DNA of 64,000 nt. Source: Inonotus obliquus. Lineage: Eukaryota > Basidiomycota > Agaricomycetes > Hymenochaetales > Hymenochaetaceae. The notes below the pieces were generated by a model. It had not been told where the DNA came from, made no database searches, and saw nothing but the letters and a program-made list of their open reading frames with translations. The stretch is taken from positions 2,666,001-2,730,000 of the forward strand of contig JAJHTX010000004.1 in assembly GCA_032164295.1 (NCBI GenBank). The letters run 5' to 3'. Made by a program: the position numbers and the translations under genes. Of the stretch, positions 1-9,505 are shown piece after piece; the stretch's first letter is position 1, and the number at the start of each line of letters is the position of its first letter.

Positions 1-1138
1 TAATAGTCTTTTTGGCCACCGACGGGTCAAGCTTCCGACGCTTGGCTTGCCTCTCGCGCATATCCTCGGCGAATCCATCATCGTGGACAAGAACACCGTC
101 GAATGAACTCTCGTCCACCAAGAGGATGCTGGGAAACTCTACAAAGTGTTTGTGACGTAGAGATCTGGAGAGTTTCTCGTTCCAGTCAAGTTTGTAAAAC
201 GAGGGACGGCTTGGAATTGGGTTGAGTGGGTCGTCGTAAGACCTTGGCCTTTTCATGAGGCAGAGAACGCTTGATGGGATACTCTCGTCTTCCTCGTCGA
301 GGCTTAGCCATCGAAGAAGTTTTTCATTGTTCTTGATACCCTTCGTTTCCTTAGTCTTTCTCCGAATAATCTGTCGAATGGATTGATCCCAGTTTTCCCT
401 GTGGGTAAGTATGGAAACTTGCTTTACTTCTTGTCGAGTAAGAGGATCTGGTGGAGGTTGAAAGACAAATTCCAGAGTGAGAAGGGCACGTTTCCCTCTG
501 TCAACGGCGTTAAACCAAATTCAACATACATATTCTTGTACGCACTTGAAATCCCAGAGTGACTTGTTTATACCTGCTCGTTTCATACCAACCGGGAGAA
601 TATCCATATCGATGTCCCTAACTCCCAGCTGCACAGCTAGAATGCTCTTTCTGTCCTTCCCATGTCGAGCCATCTTCCCTCTCCCTCGCCTATCCGCCGC
701 ACCTCTCCCCGATCCACGGGAGTCAATAATCCCACTCTGAACGATATTTCTCCCCAAACCCTCCACCTTTCTCCCCATCTCCTCAAGAAAAACGTAATCA
801 TTTACCAGCGCAGCATAACCATACTCGTTCATAGGAACATAGGCTGCTTGGTCACGCTCTCCTGAACAGCCTGTTGAGGATTTGTGCTGGCGTGAGCATG
901 GGAGAGAGCATGTTTTAGTTTGACAGCGTGGACAGGTATATTTCGAGGAACGGGTGTTGCAGACTGTGCATGGTTGAAGATGATTGCTTGGGCCTGGTTG
1001 GGAGGGTTCGCTGGGGGTAGAGTTGGTCGTTGACATCTGAGGCGCGTTGAAGAAACTCGGACGCTGCAATTTTCTTCTTGCCGGTGCTTGCTGATCTTTC
1101 TTTTTTCCAGGTTGTCTTGCAGCAGAATTGCGTGTCAT
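1..1138 (-). CDS. BCD1: Box C/D snoRNA assembly factor BCD1 (HIT zinc finger), 3' end cut by window edge
   Basis: BCD1 (ZNHIT6 in animals) helps assemble box C/D snoRNPs in the nucleus. The ATG at 1138 opens a basic N-terminus, followed from about residue 57 by a zf-HIT domain: CTVCNTRSSKYTCPRC, then CSLPCSRQHKSSTGC, then a downstream segment typical of the family (YVPMNEYGYAALVNDYVFLE). An intron near 500-555 (GTGCGT to GACAG, minus strand) joins WDFK to KGKRALLTLEFVFQPPPD. The frame then stays open to base 1 and includes RHKHFVEFPSILLV, the conserved C-terminal block. The stop lies outside the window. An in-frame Met at about 1036 is a possible alternative start. The HIT cysteine/histidine pattern plus the C-terminal block make BCD1 more likely than other HIT-finger proteins such as VPS71 or HIT1. 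Confidence 0.88.
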
Positions 1139-2181
1139 GTATAAGAAGCCATTATATGCAGTAATAGCCAGTCTTAATGTAGCCTAGGGGTAGGTGGCTT
1201 CGTAGAAAGACACGTCTCGCAAATGCGACGCGGCAATACCCCAGTGATTAGGTCTACATGTAAAAGCAATCCAGAACATACAAGGATATAATCCCATCGA
1301 CCTCAGACTATACGCATTTGCTAGTATTCAATAGCCCCTTCTCCCTTTCGCTTCGTTGGAAGAAGCCATTCATTGAAGCTAACTCGAGAAGCGCCAATAA
1401 AAAACGAAGAGTCTCGGGTTCTTCTTGACCGAGGAGAAAAACGAAAGGATCAGACTGTTCTATTGCACGCGAAGCGTCGTAGACCATGCTTTGTTTGTGT
1501 AAGTGACGATAGTCCGGCGGTGAGTAGGCAACGTAAATGCAAATAAATGACGAGAGGAGATAACTGGAGAGACAGCACCTCTGTTTGACTTTGTCTTTGG
1601 TCGGGGATAGAGAGCAAAAGGACGATGGGGCACAAATAGACGACGTTTCGGCGGTCTGCTCGGGGATGTGTCTCGGCACGGAATGAAGCTTCTTGGCGAC
1701 AACTTGCAAAGACACGGGACCCTCGTAGACCACGTCCTCGAAGGCCGTCGTGTGCTGCAATAGATCCCATTAAACTAGTCTTCAATCAAGAGACATTGCA
1801 AGAAATAAGAAAGGATGTTTGTAGAGTGTTTGTACTGAGTTGATGTCTATTTTCCTCTGCTTTTATTTGTTGGACATCGTTGACGAGGAAAACACACAGA
1901 AACAACTCACATCACCACCATCGCATCTTACCAACTACAGTCATCCTGCATATATGCGTGAACTTTGCTCGACGTCGTTGACCATGTCCGTCCAGCACAT
2001 TCGTCGGCCTCACAGTGGCTTGATCACAGGGCGTTGTGAAAATTCGGGGTAATCATGTTTCTCACGGTTCAACTTGGCTAAACACCACTACAACCTCGCA
2101 TTCATTTCCATCCTTTATTCTCCACTTTCGTCCTCCACGCTGCTTTCGTCTACCTGGCCCTTTATTTAGACTGCTACCGGA
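1139..2181. other. Intergenic gap between BCD1 and the forkhead gene
   Basis: This is the shared upstream side of two divergent genes. The only sizeable frame is a minus-strand open stretch at 1308-1760 (150 codons). It has no recognisable domain, and overlapping frames of similar length exist, so I do not call it a gene. Pyrimidine-rich stretches at 2095-2165 just before the forkhead ATG fit a fungal promoter and 5' leader. Confidence 0.5.
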
Positions 2182-3352
2182 ATGGAGTCTCCGACGACTA
2201 TGCAGCCCAATCCGATGCAGTTGGCTGCACCGAATGAAGGCTTACCTGTCAACTCGTATTACCCAGACCCTCCTAGCGACTTGACCGGTGGTCTGCCGAT
2301 TAATCTTGACTCCCTACGTGATGGTCCACCAGGCAGCAAGCCATTTTACCCGTATTCAACTCTTATTCGGTGAGCTGAAGCTGAATCTCTGAGGCGCGAC
2401 GTGTCAATTGTTCGGCTCGTCGCAGGACCATGTCTAGGAACTGACACGAATGGTGTTTCTGGTCAGATATGCTATAAAGGGTTCACCGACACAAAAGTTG
2501 TTGCTCGAGGATATCTATTATGCCATCGAAAGCCGCGTGCGCGTTTTTCTTTTGTGTTTCTTCCTCCAGCTCATAGCTAACTCGTCATCTAGTTTCCATA
2601 TTTTCGTACAGCTCCCCCTGGTTGGAAGGTCCGTCCTTCACCTGATTCCCATGCTAACAACAGTCCGTCCTGACGATTCCGCTCAGAACTCTGTTCGACA
2701 CAACCTTTCGTTAAATCCTTGTTTTGAAAAGGTCCCCCGTCCGCTGACGGACCGAGGAAAAGGGTCGTACTGGACTGTGAACGATAACATAGACCCTCGC
2801 ACTGGGGTTCACCGTATTCGCAAGAAGAGGGGAAAACAGTCGAAGAGGCAATCGCAACTCGAACCGGAACAAGATATTGATTACGTTCCTGATGAAGTTG
2901 TAGCGCCTCCTGCTCCATCTGCTGGCTTCGAAGCTGCTATACCTCCCACGTATGATCAACAGCAGGTGGTCGTTCCCCCACCGACGGCAGGTCCGAGCGA
3001 AACGTCTGAGACACCTCAATATGTGTACGTACCAACTTCACCGCGGATGGTCGAGCGGACTTATTCATGGAACTCAATGCCCAGTACTGTGCCGGAGATT
3101 GACGCGAACGGGAACGTAAATTGGCGTTCCGCGTGGCATAACGAAATGACGAAATTGCAGCACATTACTGCGGAACAGGATAAATTACAAGCAGACCAAG
3201 AGTGGTACAGGGAGATGTTGTTCCGTGTTCGGACGGCAATGATGGCGCCGATGGATGCGAACGGTGTATTGCAACTTGGACCTGTGCCTCATATTCCTCC
3301 TCCTGTTGTTGTTGAAGCACCCCAGGCGGCACAAGAACAGCCTTCACAGTAG
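2182..3352 (+). CDS. Forkhead (winged-helix) transcription factor
   Basis: This is a nuclear DNA-binding protein of predicted length 319 aa. Four exons fit: 2182-2369, 2467-2536, a 36-nt exon at 2593-2628, and 2687-3352. Splicing restores a canonical forkhead domain at about residues 56-130: [53 protein letters not shown], then the wing segment [10 protein letters not shown] basic run ([13 protein letters not shown]) follows and could be a nuclear signal. The rest is low-complexity, rich in Pro, Val and Gln, with a short helical patch near residue 260 and no FHA domain. It is therefore not an FKH1/2-type protein carrying an FHA domain. Target genes cannot be inferred. The lysine-asparagine junction WK|NSVRH is split by the last intron, a useful check of the model. 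Confidence 0.92.
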
Positions 3353-3801
3353 TGTAGACTTTGACGAGGTAACGACGATTATATGATAGGGTTCCAATCT
3401 TTTGGGATCATGACTGATGAACGGTTTTCTACTGGTCTGATCTATTTTGATGATTCCGTCTACCCACTGCTCTTTCGTTTCAAAAACGCTATTGGCTTTG
3501 ATTTTACTACTTGTAGACCTGTGTGCCTTTACGCGCGAATGTACTTGGTACTATGTTTTTTTGCGATATCTCACTTTCTGCGATGCATCTTCATTTATCT
3601 TGATGGCGATTGGTCTTCGCAGAGGGTGCCCGAAAAGCCGAACCAGTAGAAAAGAAGGAAGATGATCGACGTTAAAAGTTGCCTGACTGAGTAATCACAC
3701 ACACTTACACACCCATCTCTTCTTCCTCTCTCATCTCCACCAGCACTTCACCATCTAATAGTTACAACGCGATTTTATTCTCTTACCTGCAATTGGCCGT
3801 C
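3353..3801. other. Intergenic gap (forkhead 3' region and DRE2 promoter)
   Basis: Short open frames are present but have no domain or splice support. A CT-rich tract at 3716-3745 precedes the DRE2 ATG and looks like a fungal promoter or leader. Confidence 0.5.
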
Positions 3802-5029
3802 ATGTCGCCTGTACCGACAGAGCTTTCGTCTTATGTTCTGCCTTCAGGTACCACAGTGACACACCTGGTCAAAGCGCCCGCACTTGTCCTCGGTACTCCT
3901 GCCACTGCACAAGAGGGGACGTACCAGAAGCTTATCGAGGAGCTGGAGAAGACGAGGAGCGTCGAGAAGTTGATGGTAGACCGACTCGTCGAGGGCGGTG
4001 AGTGGTTGTGGTAGTATGAGTGACTCAGAATTTTGTTGTGAGCTGACTGTATGCCGTTTTCTGATAGCGACGACGTTGTCTCCTGCGAGCTATGGAGCTG
4101 TCTACGCAGTGCTTGCTAACTCAGATCTTGACTTGGTCGTTTCGAATGTGTCGACTCTTTTGCCACAGCTTCTCACTGGTCTTTCGACCTATGGGACGCT
4201 GCACATTCAAAATGCATCTTCGGTTCTCTCAGCCATTCGTCCAGAACTAGAGCGCTCAGGTTTTGAGATTCTCACAGAGAGAGATGATACCGGAGCTCTC
4301 ATTGCTCAAAAAGCTACTCCGAAGGCTACAACAACCACTTCTTCTTCTATCGCCTCTGTACCATTATCCCGACCCACTGTCGCCTCTGTTCCGCTCCGTC
4401 GCCCGAATAGCGATGCTGCGAAACGGTCGTCAAAGAAGGCTTTATGGACGTTGACGGACCCAGCACCGGGCACGCCACGCATCGACGCTGAAGCTCTGCT
4501 TACACCCGCTGACCGCGCACGGCCCGAACCCTGCGCTCCACCTTCCGGTACCGGCCCGCGTCGACGAAAGGCATGTAAAGGATGTACATGTGGACTTGCG
4601 GAACTCGAGGCTGAGGAAGAGAGGGATGCGACTGTTGTTTTGATTGATGGTGCGCCGGATGGTGGAGCACGAGAGGTGAAGACACAGGAGAGGGAGAGAT
4701 TGTTGCGGGCTGCGGCGATGGCGCCGAAGATGACGAGTAGTTGTGGGAATTGTGCGCTTGGTGATGCGTTTAGATGTGCGGGGTGTCCTTATCTTGGTGC
4801 GTGTGTTTTCCTTTCTGTCTTGTCTCACGATTTCTCTCTCTACGTCCTTCTCTACTCCTATTATGTCGATTCTTTTCATTTCACTCCGACTCGTTTGAGC
4901 TTCCCGAGTTCTATCTGATATCTGATAACCTTCGATTGTGTTTTACTGATGCGATTGATTTAAATAGGGTTACCAGCATTTAAACCCGGAGAAAAGGTGG
5001 AGATTAATTTTGACATGGATGATATTTGA
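3802..5029 (+). CDS. DRE2: Fe-S cluster assembly protein DRE2 (anamorsin/CIAPIN1)
   Basis: DRE2 passes electrons from TAH18 to the cytosolic iron-sulfur assembly machinery. The N-terminal half (exon 1 plus ATTLSPASYGAVYAVLANSD onward) is the inactive methyltransferase-like domain. The C-terminal half carries both cluster motifs. These are a Cys in EPCAP followed by CKGCTC (2Fe-2S type), and the twin CX2C motif CGNCALGDAFRCAGC with seven residues between the pairs. The ATG at 3802 sits in a good context, and I see no earlier one in frame. An intron starts near 4000. A last intron of about 170 nt (4797-4967) separates CPYLG from the final exon LPAFKPGEKVEINFD, which ends in the usual acidic tail with stop at 5029. 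All cluster-binding cysteines are present, so the protein should be functional. Confidence 0.95.
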
Positions 5030-5727
5030 GCCTTGTGTTATTACACGCGACCAGCGTGAGGTCTAACGGACCAGTGCTGAGATCCTTGTTGGTATTTTTA
5101 AACTGAGACGTTGAGGTGGTGGAGACTATTAGACGGTGTATGGTGTTGGTTGGTTAGTTGGAGGGTATGAGCATTGGGCATAGGTATACACGCCTACGTA
5201 CAGATAAATCACACATCTCCCCGGTGCAATTCACATATACTGTTGTAATTGACATCTAGATTTTGCAATGTAGAAGAAGTTATAATTCCATCCCAATCCG
5301 CAATACTGACATGATTCTTTGACCTGTTACATTTGAATTCTCTGCTGTTCGTATGGTTGGAATGTGTATGTAGTACCGGGTCTTGAAGGTATAAACCACA
5401 GGTTGTGAAGCAATACTACTAGTAGTCGAAAGACTAGTGTATCTTGCTTGGATACTTCGTGTAACCCGAATCCAAATTCCTGGATTGACAAAGTCATGAT
5501 ATGCATATGTACATATGGATGCCGCTCAGTAGTCGGAGCACATGGCGATCCGACGCGACGATGTTAGCCCATGCAGGACGGATGATGAAAAGGACGTTAG
5601 GGATTCGAAATCGTGTAACCAAACATCTTTGTGAATGAGATCAAGTATAAAGAAAGACAAGACGCACTGGCAGAGGCCAAGTGGCCAAGCAAACTCGTCC
5701 TCGTCCTCGTCGTGCATTCCTAAATCC

Positions 5728-5825
5728 TAAATCAATCCATGCTCGGTTTCAAGTTAGAACGTCCCAAGGCCAAGGATAAATCAATCCATGCTCGGTTTCA
5801 AGTTAGAACGTCTCAAGGCCAAGGA
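5728..5825 (+). repeat. 49-bp tandem duplication inside repeat copy A
   Basis: Two adjacent 49-bp units start at 5728 and 5777 (each begins TAAATCAATCCATGCTCGG) and differ by one base (CGTCCCAAGG against CGTCTCAAGG). Copy B has only one, more diverged unit, so this doubling is recent and came after the larger duplication. Confidence 0.92.
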
Positions 5826-6157
5826 ACCCAACCAAGGTACTAGGTAGTAGAGTTCAAGTTCCCATGGGTTGCCGTTAGGGCGTTGGGCGTTTGGTGGATT
5901 CTTTCGGAACGGCATGAGCATAGAACGCTTCCCGATGTGATGATATTAATAATCATCGTCCCGCGAGGGAACGAATACGTGCCAGTGGGTTTGAAAGAAA
6001 CTGATCGTTCTTAGGCTGCGGTATTAGAGATCCATCAAATACTACTGACCATGCATGCGTTACTAGTACCTTTGTGCGATGATAACAGACGTACCATGGA
6101 GGAGGGGAGAGAGAGGAGAGGACATGGATTTCGAAGAGGGAACACCTGCTTGATTTT

Positions 6158-6187
6158 CTTTCTCCTTCTCCTTCTCCTTCTCCTTCG
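6158..6187 (+). repeat. TTCTCC hexanucleotide microsatellite
   Basis: About four and a half near-perfect CTTCTC units, flanked by purine-rich sequence. It lies in the segment present only in copy A. Confidence 0.85.
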
Positions 6188-7300
6188 GTGGAGTGGGGAT
6201 GGAAGAAAGAATGAAAGAAAGGACAACCCTGAAAGCCTGAAAGGAGTTCGTTAAAGAAGCAGTGCAAAAATAACGTATGTATGCACAGACCTGCTGATCG
6301 GCGAACTTTGCGGCGACGGAGTTCCACGGTCGTACTATACTGAGGAAGGTTTAGGTCCAGAGGACAGGAGAAACAGGAGAAACAAGAGAACCTTCCGAAC
6401 GGACTTCGAGCTTTGCTCTGTAGATTCTCCTGGGAACAGATGCATAAAGTTTGTGGCCATGTTTGTCAGAACGACTTCGAAGCAGTAGGCATACCGCGGG
6501 TTACTCCCACAGGAGCCACCAGGAATCCAGAATCAATGTGCATTAATATACTGAGCGCTGATATAAATAGCCATGACTATATTGAGCATCCTTAGCTAAT
6601 CCTCTGCGTTCTTGGTGGGAGTAACAGCAACAGCATTGAACTTTGAAGCGTGCCAGTGTCCTGAGCATCGTCAGCATTCCAACGCAACCCGTCCTGCGCC
6701 TCACTTGACCAGTCCCTACGTGATGCAGCCCCTGACTGACCGCAGCGGGGACAGCTGCAGAAGTTATGTCACTTTCATCTGATGTTGGATCCGCAGCAGC
6801 AACTAGTTCTGTTGCTGCTGCTGATGTTGTTGATGTCGATTGCGCCCGGGCCGTTATCGTTGTGACCGCCGGAGTAACTTGTGAGACCGTTACTGGTGGA
6901 GAAAGGTTGAGTCTGATGCCTCGAGTCGACAAAGATGGGCTTGTGCGTGTCGTGTGGCCATGTACTTGGGCCTTTGACTTCGAATTGTCTTCTCACGGCA
7001 GATCGGACAGAAGGAAAGAACTTTGCGCCGGATTTGTTAATTTTGTTGAGAGTTCTCGAGGTTGATTCAATATAGTCCGATGTTGGCGAAACTAAAGTTA
7101 CTTGTTAGCGACGTAGAGAACTCAACTTTAGATTTTTCTCGGCCGAGATAGAAAATAGTCATGCCGTATAATTGAATCTTGTCAGATTGTCTCATCGATA
7201 TTTTAGTGTATGTTTTATCATCTGAACATCACGTAGTTTTTAACTAACCAAGCTACCACACGCAAAAAAAAATCCATCAGGGACTCATAAAACGCAGGTG

Positions 7301-7905
7301 TTTCTCGCCTGGATACTTGGTGTAGCCCAAATCCAAACCCTGGATTAACAAAGGTCATGACATGCATATCACTAGTGAACTGTCGGAGTGCATGTTGATC
7401 CGACGCTCCGATGTTTGTCCATGGATTTAAGTTGATGCGAACGTGCAGGATGATGGAAATGATGATGAAAAGGACGTTACGGGTTTGAAAGTGTGTAACC
7501 AGACGTCATTAGGAATGAAATCAAGTAGAAAGAAATACGCAACGCAGAGGCCAAGCAAATTCATCCTCGTCGTGCGCTCCTAAATCAATCCATGCTTGGT
7601 TTGTTCCAAGGAACCCAAGGTGGTGAGAACCACGGAGAACCGTTTGGGGTTTAGTGGATTCTTTCGGAACGGCATGAGAAAGAATCACGAGAGGAGGTGA
7701 CCAAGATAGACGTTCTACGGTGTTAGGCCTAGGGAAGCCTAGGGATTATTCGTGGATCGCTCTTCCGTGTGATACTAATAATAGCCACGCCGCGGGGCTG
7801 AAGAGGGTGCTCCGTTCGTTATCTCCTTCGATTCTACACCAGTGTATACCTGTTGATGAACGAACTTTGCGACAGAGTTCCACAGTGATACTGTACTGAG
7901 GAAGG
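7301..7905 (+). repeat. Diverged direct repeat, copy B
   Basis: Second copy of the repeat at 5441-6349, about 1.86 kb downstream in the same orientation, with many substitutions and small indels. The pair could be an old segmental duplication, or the two terminal repeats of a decayed non-autonomous LTR element with about 0.95 kb between them. The sequence alone does not decide which. Confidence 0.8.
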
Positions 7906-8806
7906 GTGAAGAGATCTTCCGAATTCCGAATGCTTTGTATACGCAGCCAAGTCTATTGTAACCCGAGGTCAAACTGCTTTGATAGAATGTTTCCCGTATC
8001 GTATCGTATCTTGTAACAGAATGAACGGCCAACTGTATAGAGACCAAGAGCTTCCAGGAAACCCCTTCCCGGCTGGTTCCTTTTCCCTTGGGGTGGAGTG
8101 TATGCAAAGTTAGGGTCTCTAGGGAGACGTCTTCCGGCATCCGAATCGGATGTCGGCATACCGAGATCGCTCGTCCAGGATGCAAGCGTACACTCGAGAG
8201 AAAGAATCGCCCGGAAAGCTGACCGGATCGGATTAAAAATCGAAGAAGATGGGGGTGTTGTTATAACTTCCGATGTTTGTTGTAGAATCCGGCAAAAGTC
8301 TTACTCATTAGAACATCAAGAATTACGTGGCCCTGCCTTCCTTTCCACCGACAGTCGCTCCGGGCTTCCGTTGAATATCTATCATCCCAAACCCTCGGCG
8401 TATTCGCGGTGTCTGTGTAACGCGCCGGCGTTCGAGGCTGTCGATGAACAGTTGTTCCTGGTTGTCTATGGGTAAGATGTTCGGAAGACGGAAAGACGAG
8501 ACCGGAGGGAGTGGAGATGGAAAATGGGGTGCCGTGATGAAGAGAGGGGTTGGGACCTGAGGAACGAGAGCGCTCCCTAGCTTCTGGGGGTTCTGTAGTC
8601 GTTCGGCGTGTTGAGCCCTTTCATCGTTGTCTCAGGTTACAACGGTGGAGAGAAGGTGTCGTGGTCGGAGGCGAAAGTGCAGATAATAAATGAGCGCGGT
8701 AACTTACGTTATTGGTCAAAGTATTCTGAGAGCGATCGGCGGGAAACTTGTGAATTGAGTTGGCGTTGCGCTTCTTCAAACTTGCACACGCCGTCTTAGC
8801 TTTTCA

Positions 8807-9397
8807 ATGGCACGCCCAAATGAAACACAGGCGGAAGACACGAGTAGCAACGGCAATGAAATCCGGCTATACGTCCCCAAACGATATCTAGTCCTCTCAA
8901 GTGTATGCGGTGTCACAGGCATGTCACTAGGTCTCGTTCGGGGCTCGAGGGCGGAAGGGATGCGATTCTTAGCTGAGAATGCCCATCGTCCACCGACTAC
9001 AATGCGTGGATGGTATTTGTACAAAAAGACGAAGAATTACCGAATGATGTGGGGTGGAATGAGGGAAGGCGGACGACAGGCGCTGAAGCTAGGGGCAATT
9101 GGCGCTACGTTTGCTGCGTGTGAGGATGGAGTGAGCCGTGCTGGATTCGCCGAAGCACGAGAGGCGGGAGCGGGTGTATTGACCGCAGTGGCCGTTTGTG
9201 CTATCTGTAAGTCTAAAGTATTCGCGATCAAGGAAAGGGATGACTGAGGTTACTGGATCGGAACAGATAGGCTTCCTTGGGTGCCCACCCGCCGAGCTGT
9301 GCTACTAGGCGGAGTGGCCGGGGCTACGATGAGTTTGATGCGGCGGGTTCAAGACCGACTGGTGGCTGCGCGAGTTGAGCGGCGGGATATTAGATAG
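8807..9397 (+). CDS. Small hydrophobic membrane protein, Tim17-like features (uncharacterised)
   Basis: Two exons (8807-9206 and 9267-9397) give a predicted 176-aa protein. The intron is GTAAGT to ACAG; using the CAG four bases before the alternative TAG keeps the frame open (YRLPWVPTRRAVLLGG). Four weakly hydrophobic, Gly/Ala-rich segments can be seen: residues about 23-45 (YLVLSSVCGVTGMSLGLV), about 86-105 (GAIGATFAACEDG), about 118-135 (GAGVLTAVAVCAIY), and about 145-158 (AVLLGGVAGATMSLM). Arg/Lys-rich loops separate them. This four-helix, glycine-rich layout resembles the Tim17/Tim22/Tim23 family and related mitochondrial inner-membrane proteins, but I cannot see the family signature clearly. 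The function is unknown and mitochondrial location is inference. Confidence 0.7.
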
Positions 9398-9505
9398 CAG
9401 ATTATTATTTTGTTGTGATACTCCAACATGTGGAGTACACTCTTGCTCAACTTGTGTTGTCGGCACACACGGCACTTTGGGCACATTGCCTAATAAACTC
9501 CTAGC

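Larger units (their letters stand above)
5441..6349 (+). repeat. Diverged direct repeat, copy A
   Basis: Blocks shared with copy B occur in the same order. These include GGATACTT[C/G]GTGTA, then ATGATGAAAAGGACGTTA, then TAAATCAATCCATGCT, then GGATTCTTTCGGAACGGC, and finally GAGTTCCAC followed by ACTGAGGAAGG. Copy A is longer than copy B because of extra sequence at about 5965-6285, which contains the TTCTCC microsatellite. No transposase or reverse transcriptase fragment is visible. Confidence 0.8.
5030..8806. other. Gene-poor 3.8-kb gap
   Basis: No frame here has a recognisable domain or a convincing splice-supported model. The gap holds two diverged direct copies of one repeat (5441-6349 and 7301-7905), a 49-bp tandem duplication, a TTCTCC microsatellite and a short palindromic stretch (TTAGGCCTAGGG, about 7722-7733). 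The longest frames (7775-8185 minus, 8098-8475 plus) overlap the second copy or its flank on opposite strands and look like chance openings. Confidence 0.6.

Noticed and set aside
1308..1760. 150-codon minus-strand open frame upstream of the forkhead gene
   Set aside because: No domain, overlapping frames of similar size, and no splice support; it sits in a divergent promoter region.
6158..6187. CRISPR-like or other spaced repeat array
   Set aside because: Simple hexanucleotide microsatellite in a eukaryotic genome, with no spacers.
6766..7065. 99-codon plus-strand frame rich in Ala/Val
   Set aside because: Composition comes from a GCA/GTT-rich stretch; its minus-strand shadow is equally open and neither has a domain.
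5441..7905. Intact transposon
   Set aside because: No transposase, integrase or reverse transcriptase frame lies between or inside the repeat copies.
7775..8475. Opposing open frames of 125-136 codons in the gene desert
   Set aside because: They overlap on opposite strands, lie in or beside repeat copy B, and contain no recognisable motif.
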